Assembly: GCF_005885605.1 (NCBI RefSeq)
Contig: NZ_SZVP01000006.1
Span: forward strand, 1 to 64,000
Origin: Colwellia ponticola
GTDB taxonomy: Bacteria > Pseudomonadota > Gammaproteobacteria > Enterobacterales > Alteromonadaceae
Length of the DNA: 64,000 bases
Direction: 5' to 3'
The notes beneath the pieces were generated by a model. It was not told where the DNA came from. It saw nothing but the letters and a program-made list of their open reading frames with translations, and made no database searches. The translations under genes and the position numbers were made by a program. Positions 8,895 through 15,901 of this stretch are shown piece after piece. Position 1 is the first letter of the stretch. Each line of letters opens with the position of its first letter.

Positions 8895-10745
8895 ATGAAT
8901 ATGAATAAACCCCATATGTCAGAGTGGCTCGGAGATCTTTCTCGTCAGGCTAAGTTACGCCGAGGTATTGTTATCAGCGGTAATGTTAATAATAGTGTAT
9001 TCAACCAAGAGGGGACGCAGAAACCTTTCAAGCATGTGTTAAACAATACATTTGAAAAGCTTGGTTTTAAGCATGTTATTCATTATTCAAGGGTGGGAGG
9101 AATTTCAGGGATATCACAAGAAAATTGGAGTGAGTTACAGTTATCATCAGCCCCACCATCTGAATTAATAGAGGGAGATGATTATGATTTTGATGATGAG
9201 ACTCCGGATGAAAAACAACAAGCAGATGCTGGGCAAACAGAACTAACGCCGCAGGACTTTTTTGCTGTAGCACAGCGTGTGATGCTAAATGCTAACTTGC
9301 CAAAAGTAGCGTTTATTATAGATTGGTCTAATTTACTATTTGGGCAAGTAAATGCACTGTCAGAGCAAGAGCGTGGCTGGTTATCCCAACTATTACAAAA
9401 CCTTCGTGACTCAGCAGATGAGATGTCCCACACAGAAATAGATAAAGTGCAGAGTTTAATGGTCTTTGTCTGTGAAGGCGCGAACAAATTGCCCCCGCAA
9501 CTTACAGTAGGCAATCCTCAGTTTGGTGAAGTGGTTGTTCCTTTGCCAAACCGCGCTGAACGCCAACAAGCAATACTGGGTCTTTCAACTACTTTCAACC
9601 TTGAAGAACGCCCTATCATTGGTTCTCGATTATTGGAAGATTTTGTTGATTTGACAGACTCTTTAACGCTTCGTGAGATTAACCAACTCGCTCGTCTCTC
9701 CCGCCAACAGCAAGAAGCCTTATCGTTAGATGCATTAGTATCATTATATCGTTACGGGAAAAAAGAATCGCCTTGGGAGCAATTGAACTACGATAAATTG
9801 AAAGATGTTGAGAGTACGCTACAACAGCGAGTTAAAGGGCAAGACGAAGCGATTAAATTAGTGAGGAAAGTGTTAGTAAGAGCATTTACTGGTTTATCCG
9901 GATTACAGCATTCGGCAAAATCTAGAATGCCCAAAGGAGCGCTGTTTTTTGTTGGACCCACAGGTGTCGGCAAAACTGAATTGGCAAAATCCCTTGCGAG
10001 CTTTTTATTTGGCGATGAAGATGCCTGTATGCGATTTGATATGTCTGAATTTAATCATGAGCATGCCGATCAGCGACTAGTAGGCGCGCCCCCTGGGTAT
10101 GTCGGTTATGAGGAAGGTGGCCAACTGACGAATGCTGTGAAAAAAAGACCGTTCTCACTGCTATTGTTTGATGAAATTGAAAAAGCACACCCACGAATTT
10201 TAGATAAGTTTCTGCAAATTCTGGAAGATGGCCGGCTTACTGATGGTAAGGGAGAGACCGTTAATTTTTCTGACACATTTATCGTGTTCACTTCAAATAT
10301 CGGTGCCAGTGAAATCAAACCTGGCGAGCAAGCGCTCGAACAGTTCAAAATCCACGTCACAAAGCATTTTGTTCAAGAGTTAAAACGCCCTGAACTATTA
10401 GGTCGAATTGGTGAAGCAAATATAGTGCCTTTTAATTTTATGACGGATTCAGACTTTCTGGTTGCAATCGCGAAGGCAAAATTAGAACCACTAAAAATAC
10501 GCTTAAAAGAAAAATGGGGGATATCTGATCTCATTTTTGATAATGAAGATAAAGCCCTGACTACGATTGTCTCGCAAGTTGATAAAACTGCTGGGGGGCG
10601 AGGGGTTTTAAATGCTATGGTTTTTGCTCTTTTTGACCCATTAGCAGAGTTTTTATTTGAAAGTCTATCGGACTCTACTAGTTTTAATGGTCGCCCAATC
10701 AGAGTTGTTCAAGCAGGTAAAAATTTTGATTTTGAGGTGGATTAA
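8895..10745 (+). CDS. ClpB/ClpA-like AAA+ ATPase with a degenerate first ring
   Basis: The 616-residue protein carries one active Clp-type AAA+ module: Walker A GPTGVGKT (about 354-361), the pore loop GYVGYEEGG (about 401-409), Walker B LLLFDEIEKAH (about 423-432), sensor-1 region FIVFTSNIG, and an arginine-finger region KRPELLGRIGEANIVPF. The first 290 residues look like a second AAA fold without Walker A: VAFIIDWSNLL sits where Walker B would be and SLMVFVCEG where sensor 1 would be. ClpB and ClpA normally have two active rings. The M-domain and the ClpP-binding IGF loop were not seen, so a disaggregase or remodelling role rather than a protease partner is inferred. The stop overlaps the next start (TAATG). 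Confidence 0.82.
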   Translation: MNMNKPHMSEWLGDLSRQAKLRRGIVISGNVNNSVFNQEGTQKPFKHVLNNTFEKLGFKHVIHYSRVGGISGISQENWSELQLSSAPPSELIEGDDYDFDDETPDEKQQADAGQTELTPQDFFAVAQRVMLNANLPKVAFIIDWSNLLFGQVNALSEQERGWLSQLLQNLRDSADEMSHTEIDKVQSLMVFVCEGANKLPPQLTVGNPQFGEVVVPLPNRAERQQAILGLSTTFNLEERPIIGSRLLEDFVDLTDSLTLREINQLARLSRQQQEALSLDALVSLYRYGKKESPWEQLNYDKLKDVESTLQQRVKGQDEAIKLVRKVLVRAFTGLSGLQHSAKSRMPKGALFFVGPTGVGKTELAKSLASFLFGDEDACMRFDMSEFNHEHADQRLVGAPPGYVGYEEGGQLTNAVKKRPFSLLLFDEIEKAHPRILDKFLQILEDGRLTDGKGETVNFSDTFIVFTSNIGASEIKPGEQALEQFKIHVTKHFVQELKRPELLGRIGEANIVPFNFMTDSDFLVAIAKAKLEPLKIRLKEKWGISDLIFDNEDKALTTIVSQVDKTAGGRGVLNAMVFALFDPLAEFLFESLSDSTSFNGRPIRVVQAGKNFDFEVD

Positions 10746-11326
10746 TGGCGTGGTTAAACTTAGCTGCTGTAGTAAACTCTACAGAGGTAGAAGGACCTGG
10801 CACTCGTACTGCTATTTGGGTGCAAGGCTGCTTGAAGCGATGTCCATCTTGTTGTAATCCTGATTTTTTAAAAGTTGAACCAGCGAATGTGGTCGATATT
10901 AATCAACTGAAAAAGCAAATTGAGTTAAACAAAAGTCATTTTGGTATCGAAGGAATAACCTTGTTAGGAGGGGAGCCGGTACTGCAAGCTCCAGGTCTAT
11001 CGGAATTAGCTCAGTTTGCACACAGTATTGGCTTATCTGTCATGTTATTCACAGGGTATAAGCTTGAGGAATTAAAAGAGAATAAATTTAATGGTATAGA
11101 TAAGCTCTTAAGGCATGTCGATATTGTGGTCGATGGGGAGTTTGAGTCTGATATTATTGAGCAAAACCGTAATTGGGTAGGCTCTAAAAATCAAAATTTT
11201 CATTATTTGAGCGAAAGATATGATGAGGCTATTGAGCCTATTAAAGAAGGCGTTATCACTGAGTGGCGCATAGACCCTGAAGGAGTTGTTTCTGCTAATG
11301 GTATACCATTTATTGTAAAAGTTTAA
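10745..11326 (+). CDS. NrdG-like 4Fe-4S radical SAM protein ending the operon
   Basis: This 193-residue protein begins like a radical SAM activating enzyme. GPGTRTAIWVQGC precedes the cluster motif C29-x3-C33-x2-C36 (CLKRCPSC), and the GGEPVLQ stretch matches the SAM-binding GGE motif. It resembles NrdG and other small activases that put a radical on a glycyl-radical enzyme, but no such enzyme is encoded nearby. The start overlaps the AAA+ stop by one base (TAATG), which makes it part of the same translationally coupled operon. Modification of one of the operon proteins, or of a nucleotide or protein target, is possible. The substrate is unknown. Confidence 0.8.
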   Translation: MAWLNLAAVVNSTEVEGPGTRTAIWVQGCLKRCPSCCNPDFLKVEPANVVDINQLKKQIELNKSHFGIEGITLLGGEPVLQAPGLSELAQFAHSIGLSVMLFTGYKLEELKENKFNGIDKLLRHVDIVVDGEFESDIIEQNRNWVGSKNQNFHYLSERYDEAIEPIKEGVITEWRIDPEGVVSANGIPFIVKV

Positions 11327-11350
11327 AATAATCAAGCGGACTTAGCAGCT

Positions 11351-11370
11351 GATACTATTGCGATAGTATC
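11351..11370. terminator. Perfect 8-bp hairpin between convergent operons
   Basis: GATACTAT-TGCG-ATAGTATC forms an 8-bp stem with a 4-nt loop. It lies in the 148-bp gap between the end of the radical SAM gene (plus strand) and the end of the LRR gene (minus strand). It lacks a strong T-run, so it may be a weak bidirectional or Rho-assisted terminator. Confidence 0.45.
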
Positions 11371-11474
11371 GTATAAAATAGCGAGCTTTTGTCGACACTC
11401 TTTCATGATTGTAAGCAATCAATGGGCTAAGTTTTAGAGATAAATATATTTTGATTAAACAGCGTAACTTTAGG

Positions 11475-12554
11475 TTAATCTTCACGGATATAAAAAGTAG
11501 TGTTCTCACTAGCTGCAATGATTATAGAACTTTTCGTATACCTTGCTCTAAGCTGCAAAGTACGCAAGTGTGGTGACGTAACTAAAGTCATATTCAGAAT
11601 TGGGTTAGCACCTAAGTTTACTTCCTGAAGCTTATCACAGTGACCTAACTCTAAAGTCTTATTACTAATTTGGTTTCTATACAAAGATATACGCTCAATA
11701 GATTTTGGAAACCTAATATTAGATATATCAGTGATATGGTTTTTGTAGGCTAATAATGATTTTAAGTTAGGTAGCGAATTAATTGAACTGGGAAGTTCTG
11801 ACAAAGAGCATGCTGATATATTAAGACTTGAAAGTGATTTTGCTGTATGTAATTCATATAAATCTAGGTGTGGGTTTCCCCGTAAATCAAGTTTCTCTAA
11901 CTGAGTGAAATATGAAAAATCTGGCAAAAATGACAGTGCGTTAAAACATGCATTTATTTTTTTTAAATACCGTAGCTGAGAAACAATACGCCACAGTTCT
12001 AACATCTGTTTATTAGATAAATTGTTAGTAAGCCCTCTAGGATATAGTTGATTATCAGTCAGATCAATTGTCACAATTTTATCATTTTTGACTCTCACAT
12101 AAACAGGAAAATTAAGCAAGTTACATACATGGAGATAAGCTTCCCTCTCACCACTACATAGAAAGTTAATATCATTTATCAGGGATATATCTTTTTTTTC
12201 ATCAGGTATATTTTGTGGTAAATGAAAAGCATGCCATTTCATGTTTTGATATAAGTTAGGACCTATGTCTGCACCGTTTACCCAGCCCACATTTATCTGC
12301 TTCACTTCAGAGTTAGTTAGTATCAGTTTGATGGCTTCATATGAGGCGGGGCTTTCATCTGTAGGTGGGGGAAGCGCCATGAAGTCGCCAACAATTAATA
12401 AGTGTAGAGGTCTTTTTTCACTTTGCAGGTGCTCCTCGAGCCCATCAGGCAAGCGTTCATCAGAACATATTGAAAAAATTATTAAATCTTGTAAGTGACC
12501 TTCAAACTGTAACGCCACTTTTTGGCATGTGCCGCCACCAAAGATGTTATGCAA
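11475..12554 (-). CDS. Leucine-rich-repeat protein, last gene of the RiPP-like cluster
   Basis: The 359-residue protein starts at a TTG preceded by a good GGAGGT site 6 bp upstream, and the start overlaps the end of the nucleotidyltransferase gene. The C-terminal half (about residues 165-345) holds leucine-rich repeats, for example LEKLDLRGNPHL, LSSLNISACSLSELP, LKSLLAYKNHITDI, IERISLYRNQISN and LQEVNLGANP. The N-terminal 160 residues are a separate alpha/beta-looking domain with no assigned family (LHLLIVGDFMALPPPTDES). There is no signal peptide, so it is probably cytoplasmic. LRR domains bind proteins. Here it may hold the precursor peptide, recognise a target or act in self-protection; all three are guesses from context. 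Confidence 0.75.
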   Translation of the reverse strand: MHNIFGGGTCQKVALQFEGHLQDLIIFSICSDERLPDGLEEHLQSEKRPLHLLIVGDFMALPPPTDESPASYEAIKLILTNSEVKQINVGWVNGADIGPNLYQNMKWHAFHLPQNIPDEKKDISLINDINFLCSGEREAYLHVCNLLNFPVYVRVKNDKIVTIDLTDNQLYPRGLTNNLSNKQMLELWRIVSQLRYLKKINACFNALSFLPDFSYFTQLEKLDLRGNPHLDLYELHTAKSLSSLNISACSLSELPSSINSLPNLKSLLAYKNHITDISNIRFPKSIERISLYRNQISNKTLELGHCDKLQEVNLGANPILNMTLVTSPHLRTLQLRARYTKSSIIIAASENTTFYIRED

Positions 12555-13254
12555 GTTCTACCTCCTGTTTAATTTCATTAAGTACGATAGAGTAAGATAT
12601 TAATAACTCATCAGTTAATAAAGGGAGCGTAAAACTGTGAAGAATAAGCGCTACATGCCTTATTATCTTAGGGTACCTTTTATTTAAAACGTCGGCGCAA
12701 CCCTGAGGAGAGCGCGTATAAGAACCCTCTTTTAATCTTAATAGGCCCGCAATGCGTAATATTGCCTTTGATAGGTGGGGGACACGTTTATTTTGAATTT
12801 TTTTATTTGAGGTTTGGATGACTGAATTCAACTTTGACTCAGCTTCAAGTAGGGTAAAAAGTATAATATCGCGCTGCTTATCGATAAGCAGCGCGGTGGA
12901 GACCGATAAGTCTTTTCCATATAACAACTTACCTGTTTTTGTAACTAATAAGGTATTAAATAATAATTCAGAGCTTTCAACACTACAGTTGATAACTTTA
13001 ATATCAAGGTGTGGAGTTAAAGGAGAGGCTTCATTTGCATAGCTTGATATCTCAGCTGATATTGATTTTATCTTATTTATTTCGCCATGAGCGAACAATA
13101 AAAAATCAATATCAATAGGCTTACCTAAATTAGACTCCATGGGCAGTAATGAAGAGCCTCTAATATACAGAGAAACATTCCTTGAGCTAGAGCGCCAAAG
13201 CTTATTAATAAATGGGGTTAACTCTGTTTTCGATAAATCAAAAAAACTAATCAT
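12547..13254 (-). CDS. Nucleotidyltransferase-fold protein of the RiPP-like cluster
   Basis: The 235-residue protein shows the DNA polymerase-beta-like nucleotidyltransferase pattern: G33-S34 in IRGSSLL, then D48 and D50 in PIDIDFLL, and a third acidic residue, D84, in PHLDIKVI. This matches the GS...DxD...D signature of enzymes that transfer a nucleotide to RNA, protein or small molecules. The C-terminal part is helical. The start overlaps the end of the JmjC gene by 8 bp, and the end overlaps the LRR gene by 8 bp, so all are translated together. It could adenylylate the peptide, a target protein or a tRNA, or act as an antitoxin-like enzyme. The sequence does not decide. Confidence 0.7.
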   Translation of the reverse strand: MISFFDLSKTELTPFINKLWRSSSRNVSLYIRGSSLLPMESNLGKPIDIDFLLFAHGEINKIKSISAEISSYANEASPLTPHLDIKVINCSVESSELLFNTLLVTKTGKLLYGKDLSVSTALLIDKQRDIILFTLLEAESKLNSVIQTSNKKIQNKRVPHLSKAILRIAGLLRLKEGSYTRSPQGCADVLNKRYPKIIRHVALILHSFTLPLLTDELLISYSIVLNEIKQEVELA

Positions 13255-14086
13255 CGTTTACTGATGAAAGCAAAATATCGCAAATTATTTTAATATCATT
13301 TTTGCTTAATTCTTTGAAAGTTAAGCTATCCTCAGTAACAGAAAAAGGCTGGTCGGATCTAAGCTCTGGGTGGCGAATAGTTGCTCTATCAACTAAATCT
13401 GAAATAGAGTGAAAGCATCGCGGTGTATGTATCCCAATGGCTATATGAATAGATTGTTTCTCAGTCTTTACTGAGTGTGTTCGCCCAGGAGGTAGATATA
13501 ATATTTCGTTTTCACTAAGCGTTAACTTACGTGGCGATAACTCTTCTGAATCGTTGAGAATTGTGACAGCCTTATGTGGATATAGCTGAGACTGTTCCGC
13601 ACCAAGAGACCATTCTTTTTGCCCGTAAAGTTGAACAGCAAATATATGATGAGGATCGAAATGAATAGGTATCCCGTCGCTGGGTCCAAATGAGAAATAC
13701 CCGTTAAGAGTGATCCTAGATGAAAAAAGCGTCGAAAGTAAGTTATCCCAAAGTTTGAACTCTGGTAAAATTGAAGCTAGGTTTTCCACTTTGACAGTGT
13801 TTGGTTTACAAGCTAGGTAAGCTACTTTTTTTGGATCTATCGTTTCATCTAAACCGTGTTCACTCGATTTTGTATATAAAATAGGGCTTAATGCTCCCCC
13901 TCCACTCAATACTCTAATTTGAGGATATTTCAGTCTAGGTTGTTCTAATATTTTAGTTAATAAATTAGAAGGCGTTTTTATTTGCAAGGCTGAAGGGATA
14001 TTTGCTATATGCAAAAAATCTTTTCCCCAGTAATTTTGAAAGAAGTCAATAGTACTTTCTTGAAGGAGAAACTCTTTAAATTTCAT
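13247..14086 (-). CDS. JmjC/cupin-type Fe(II) 2-oxoglutarate oxygenase (peptide-hydroxylase-like)
   Basis: The 279-residue protein has the double-stranded beta-helix oxygenase core. H142 and D144 in PIHFDPHH, with H204 in PGRTHSV, form the Fe(II)-binding HxD...H triad, and the stretch IFAVQLYGQKEWSL is typical of cupin_4/JmjC proteins. Members of this superfamily hydroxylate amino-acid side chains of ribosomal and other proteins. Homologues sit in peptide-modification operons. The gene overlaps the radical SAM gene upstream by 11 bp and the nucleotidyltransferase gene downstream by 8 bp. The likely role is hydroxylation of the 56-residue precursor candidate, but hydroxylation of a host target cannot be excluded. 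Confidence 0.8.
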   Translation of the reverse strand: MKFKEFLLQESTIDFFQNYWGKDFLHIANIPSALQIKTPSNLLTKILEQPRLKYPQIRVLSGGGALSPILYTKSSEHGLDETIDPKKVAYLACKPNTVKVENLASILPEFKLWDNLLSTLFSSRITLNGYFSFGPSDGIPIHFDPHHIFAVQLYGQKEWSLGAEQSQLYPHKAVTILNDSEELSPRKLTLSENEILYLPPGRTHSVKTEKQSIHIAIGIHTPRCFHSISDLVDRATIRHPELRSDQPFSVTEDSLTFKELSKNDIKIICDILLSSVNDD

Positions 14087-15107
14087 AGTGTATAATACTT
14101 TTTAATGCATTTGAGCACCTAGGATCTCCCAAGTTAGGGAACCTGGCTCTACTGGAAGCGCCAGGACAACCACCATGACATAACTCCCAAGCTGGGCATG
14201 TGTGGCAAGTCGCTTCTAATTTAGGTTTTATTGGCAAGGTACTTAATCCATTTAGGATCTCATCCGTAGTGTTTATTTTAAAGTCGCCAGTAATATTTTC
14301 TTCCATACAAGCACACGGGTATACAGTACCATTAGGGTTTATGTACAGTTTAGATCTACCTGTGCCACAATTTTGTGCCAGCAAGCTTGAGTTTTTAGAT
14401 TCTTTAGATGTGTTGGCTGAGTTGTAGATAGCAGTTTCGGAAAACATAGGTGCAATTCTTAAGCGCCGAGAATTTGTTGATTCGTATTTTATTTTCGAAA
14501 CAAATTTGTTCCATTCTGGAGTTATAACATCATCACCATCATCAGCCCTACCAGATCCAACAACACGTTTTACGTTCCAGTATAAAAAGTTTATTTGTGA
14601 TAAAGCATGGTCAAGTTTATTGAAAGAATGAAGGTTATGTCGTGTTACTGTAGAGGCTATCGTAACATTAATACCTAAATCAAACAGTTTATTAATATTA
14701 ATAAGAGTTTTCTTAAAAGTACCTTCTCCTCTAATACCATTGTGAGTTTTTTCATCACCATCTAAAGAGATTTGAATAGAGACATTTTCAAAGTCAGCAA
14801 CTCTTTTGAGTTGACTAAACCTTAAACCGTTCGTATTAACGACTACTTTTCTAAAGCTTTTAGCACTTTTTTCTACAATTTCATAGAATGAAGGGTGGAG
14901 TGTCGGCTCTCCCCCGCTAATTAGTATGACAGCTTCTTTTCTAATTAAAGATAGTTGAGAAATAATTTGAAAGGCTAGATCTATATCTATCATCTCAGTA
15001 AAAGAAGGGTTTGAAGAGCGGATACAGTGACTGCAAGAAAGGTTACATTTCCGAGTTAATAGAAGATATGTTTGCTCAAGCTGAAACCTTCCTTGATGGT
15101 TATTCAA
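14076..15107 (-). CDS. Radical SAM/SPASM peptide maturase
   Basis: The 343-residue protein carries the radical SAM cluster motif CNLSCSHC (CX3CX2C) near residue 20, the GGEP motif at ILISGGEPTL, and a C-terminal SPASM-type region with clustered cysteines (NCGTG, YPCACMEE, TCHTCPAWELCHGGCPG and a final DPRC). SPASM proteins bind extra iron-sulfur clusters, and many of them crosslink or epimerise ribosomal peptides. The start is a TTG at 15107 with an AAGGA site 6 bp upstream. The nearest ATG runs into a stop after four codons. It lies 107 bp downstream of the 56-codon precursor candidate, and a perfect palindrome lies between them. Which bond it makes is not known. Confidence 0.85.
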   Translation of the reverse strand: MNNHQGRFQLEQTYLLLTRKCNLSCSHCIRSSNPSFTEMIDIDLAFQIISQLSLIRKEAVILISGGEPTLHPSFYEIVEKSAKSFRKVVVNTNGLRFSQLKRVADFENVSIQISLDGDEKTHNGIRGEGTFKKTLININKLFDLGINVTIASTVTRHNLHSFNKLDHALSQINFLYWNVKRVVGSGRADDGDDVITPEWNKFVSKIKYESTNSRRLRIAPMFSETAIYNSANTSKESKNSSLLAQNCGTGRSKLYINPNGTVYPCACMEENITGDFKINTTDEILNGLSTLPIKPKLEATCHTCPAWELCHGGCPGASSRARFPNLGDPRCSNALKSIIHYEI

Positions 15108-15163
15108 TATACATCCTTATTTACTTCATACATTATGCTTTTCTAATTTTAGTTAAAACTGCC

Positions 15164-15191
15164 GCGATAGCTTAAGATCTTAAGCTATCGC
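15164..15191. promoter_or_regulatory. 28-bp perfect palindrome between precursor and maturase genes
   Basis: The sequence from 15164 (GCGATAGCTTAAG) to 15191 is a perfect palindrome centred on GATC at 15176-15179. In RNA it can fold into a stem of about 12 bp. It lies in the gap between the precursor candidate and the radical SAM gene. Hairpins in this place in peptide operons often lower read-through, so that precursor outnumbers enzyme. Lack of a following T-run on the minus strand suggests an attenuator or RNA-stability element rather than a full terminator. Confidence 0.55.
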
Positions 15192-15214
15192 TTTAAAGCC
15201 GGTTTATTTTTAAA

Positions 15215-15385
15215 TTAATCCCACTCACGCCAACTACCAAAACTGTCGGCTATATCTGTATCAATAGATGTGCTTGGAACAGGGTATTTATTATTAACTT
15301 CTCTTTCTAACGCGGAACTAAAATCAGGCTTAAATTCATAGTTTGAATGTTGTGTTGAAACTTTTTGTTTAGAGGAGTTTTCCAT
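15215..15385 (-). CDS. 56-residue RiPP precursor candidate ending in SFGSWREWD
   Basis: This small gene encodes MENSSKQKVSTQHSNYEF at the N-terminus, a leader-like acidic and polar middle (KPDFSSALEREV, then PVPSTSIDTDIAD), and an aromatic C-terminal end, SFGSWREWD. An AAGGT-type ribosome site precedes the ATG. It is the first gene of the minus-strand cluster, directly upstream of a radical SAM/SPASM maturase and a JmjC-type oxygenase, where RiPP precursors are usually found. The end holds two tryptophans (W52 and W55) three residues apart, plus F49. Radical SAM crosslinks in darobactin-like and three-residue-cyclophane peptides involve Trp, so these are likely target residues. No leader cleavage motif (such as GG) is seen. 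The assignment rests on position and composition. Confidence 0.75.
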   Translation of the reverse strand: MENSSKQKVSTQHSNYEFKPDFSSALEREVNNKYPVPSTSIDTDIADSFGSWREWD

Positions 15386-15650
15386 ATTACTACCTTTATG
15401 TTTTTACTATAAAAATAAAAAGGTATAGTAGACAAGTCATAATATCAAGCTTAACAATTGTAAAATTAAAACCTTTAGTTTAAAGCACAAGCTCACGGCA
15501 GGAACACGATGTAAAATAATTTAAGTTATTGAATAAATTGTATTCACACTTTTATAACAAAATAATAAGCTTCAATAATTTTACTGTAATGCAGTATCAA
15601 TATTGTATCTTTCCTCAATAAGTAATATAAACTAGAAAATTCCGTTAAAA
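15386..15650. other. AT-rich promoter region of the RiPP-like cluster
   Basis: No gene is seen in this stretch. It is very AT-rich and lies upstream of the precursor candidate on the minus strand, between it and the innermost TnsB-type site. It presumably holds the promoter of the peptide cluster, but no confident -35/-10 pair could be picked. Confidence 0.4.
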
Positions 15651-15798
15651 AGTTTCGATCTTTATTGTCTTTTTTTGGGGGGGTAATGAGTCTGACATTA
15701 TTTTAGTTTCAAACTTTATTATTACTTTTATCTTTTTACAAAGCGTAAGAATAAGCACTACCAAGAAGAAAAGTCCTAAACTTTATTGTCTTCCGACA
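15651..15798 (-). mobile_element. Tn7-like left-type (L) end facing left, with three spaced TnsB-type sites
   Basis: Read on the minus strand, the end is TGTCGGAAGACAATAAAG (15798 to 15781). It fits the Tn7 terminal pattern TGTGGGCGGACAATAAAG at 15 of 18 positions. Three TnsB-type sites on the plus strand share the form AGT-N6-CTTTATT: 15651-15669, 15705-15725 (slightly degenerate) and 15772-15790. Their spacing of about 55-65 bp is that of a Tn7 L end. The L end lies at the cargo side, so the element extends to the left. The next Tn7-type end starts only 4 bp further right. Confidence 0.8.
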
Positions 15799-15802
15799 TT
15801 TT

Positions 15803-15849
15803 TGTAGGAGAACAATAAAGTTCTTTACTATACAATATAGTTTTTTACT
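15803..15849 (+). mobile_element. Tn7-like right-type (R) end facing right, with close-packed TnsB-type sites
   Basis: The plus strand reads TGTAGGAGAACAATAAAG from 15803, a match to the Tn7 terminus. TnsB-type sites follow at 15811-15829 (AACAATAAAGTTCTTTACT) and 15831-15849 (TACAATATAGTTTTTTACT), exactly 20 bp apart. Tightly packed sites just before tnsA are the layout of a Tn7 R end. A decayed tnsA starts at 15902. Only TTTT separates this end from the left-facing end at 15798. Confidence 0.8.
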
Positions 15850-15901
15850 TAAACCATCTAAACTATGCTTGATTAATGAGCAATGTTTTGGTGGTTTTTT
15901 T

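Larger units (their letters stand above)
1..15798. mobile_element. Cargo of an inferred Tn7-like island (left boundary outside the window)
   Basis: A Tn7-type end at 15651-15798 faces left. If it is the cargo-side (L) end of an element, everything from the left window edge to 15798 is its cargo: the XRE module, the five-gene helicase/PIN/AAA+/radical SAM operon and the RiPP-like cluster. The other end and tnsABC would lie beyond position 1. The cargo types (conflict systems and peptide clusters) are usual for such islands. The extent is an inference from one end only. Confidence 0.5.

Noticed and set aside
10745-11326. Radical SAM protein as a viperin-like (pVip) defence enzyme
   Set aside because: The sequence is of the short NrdG type with GPGTRT before the cluster motif, and lacks the longer MoaA-like body of viperins.
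12265-12498. 77-codon plus-strand ORF inside the LRR gene
   Set aside because: It is antisense to a well supported gene with overlapping neighbours, and no ribosome site was seen.
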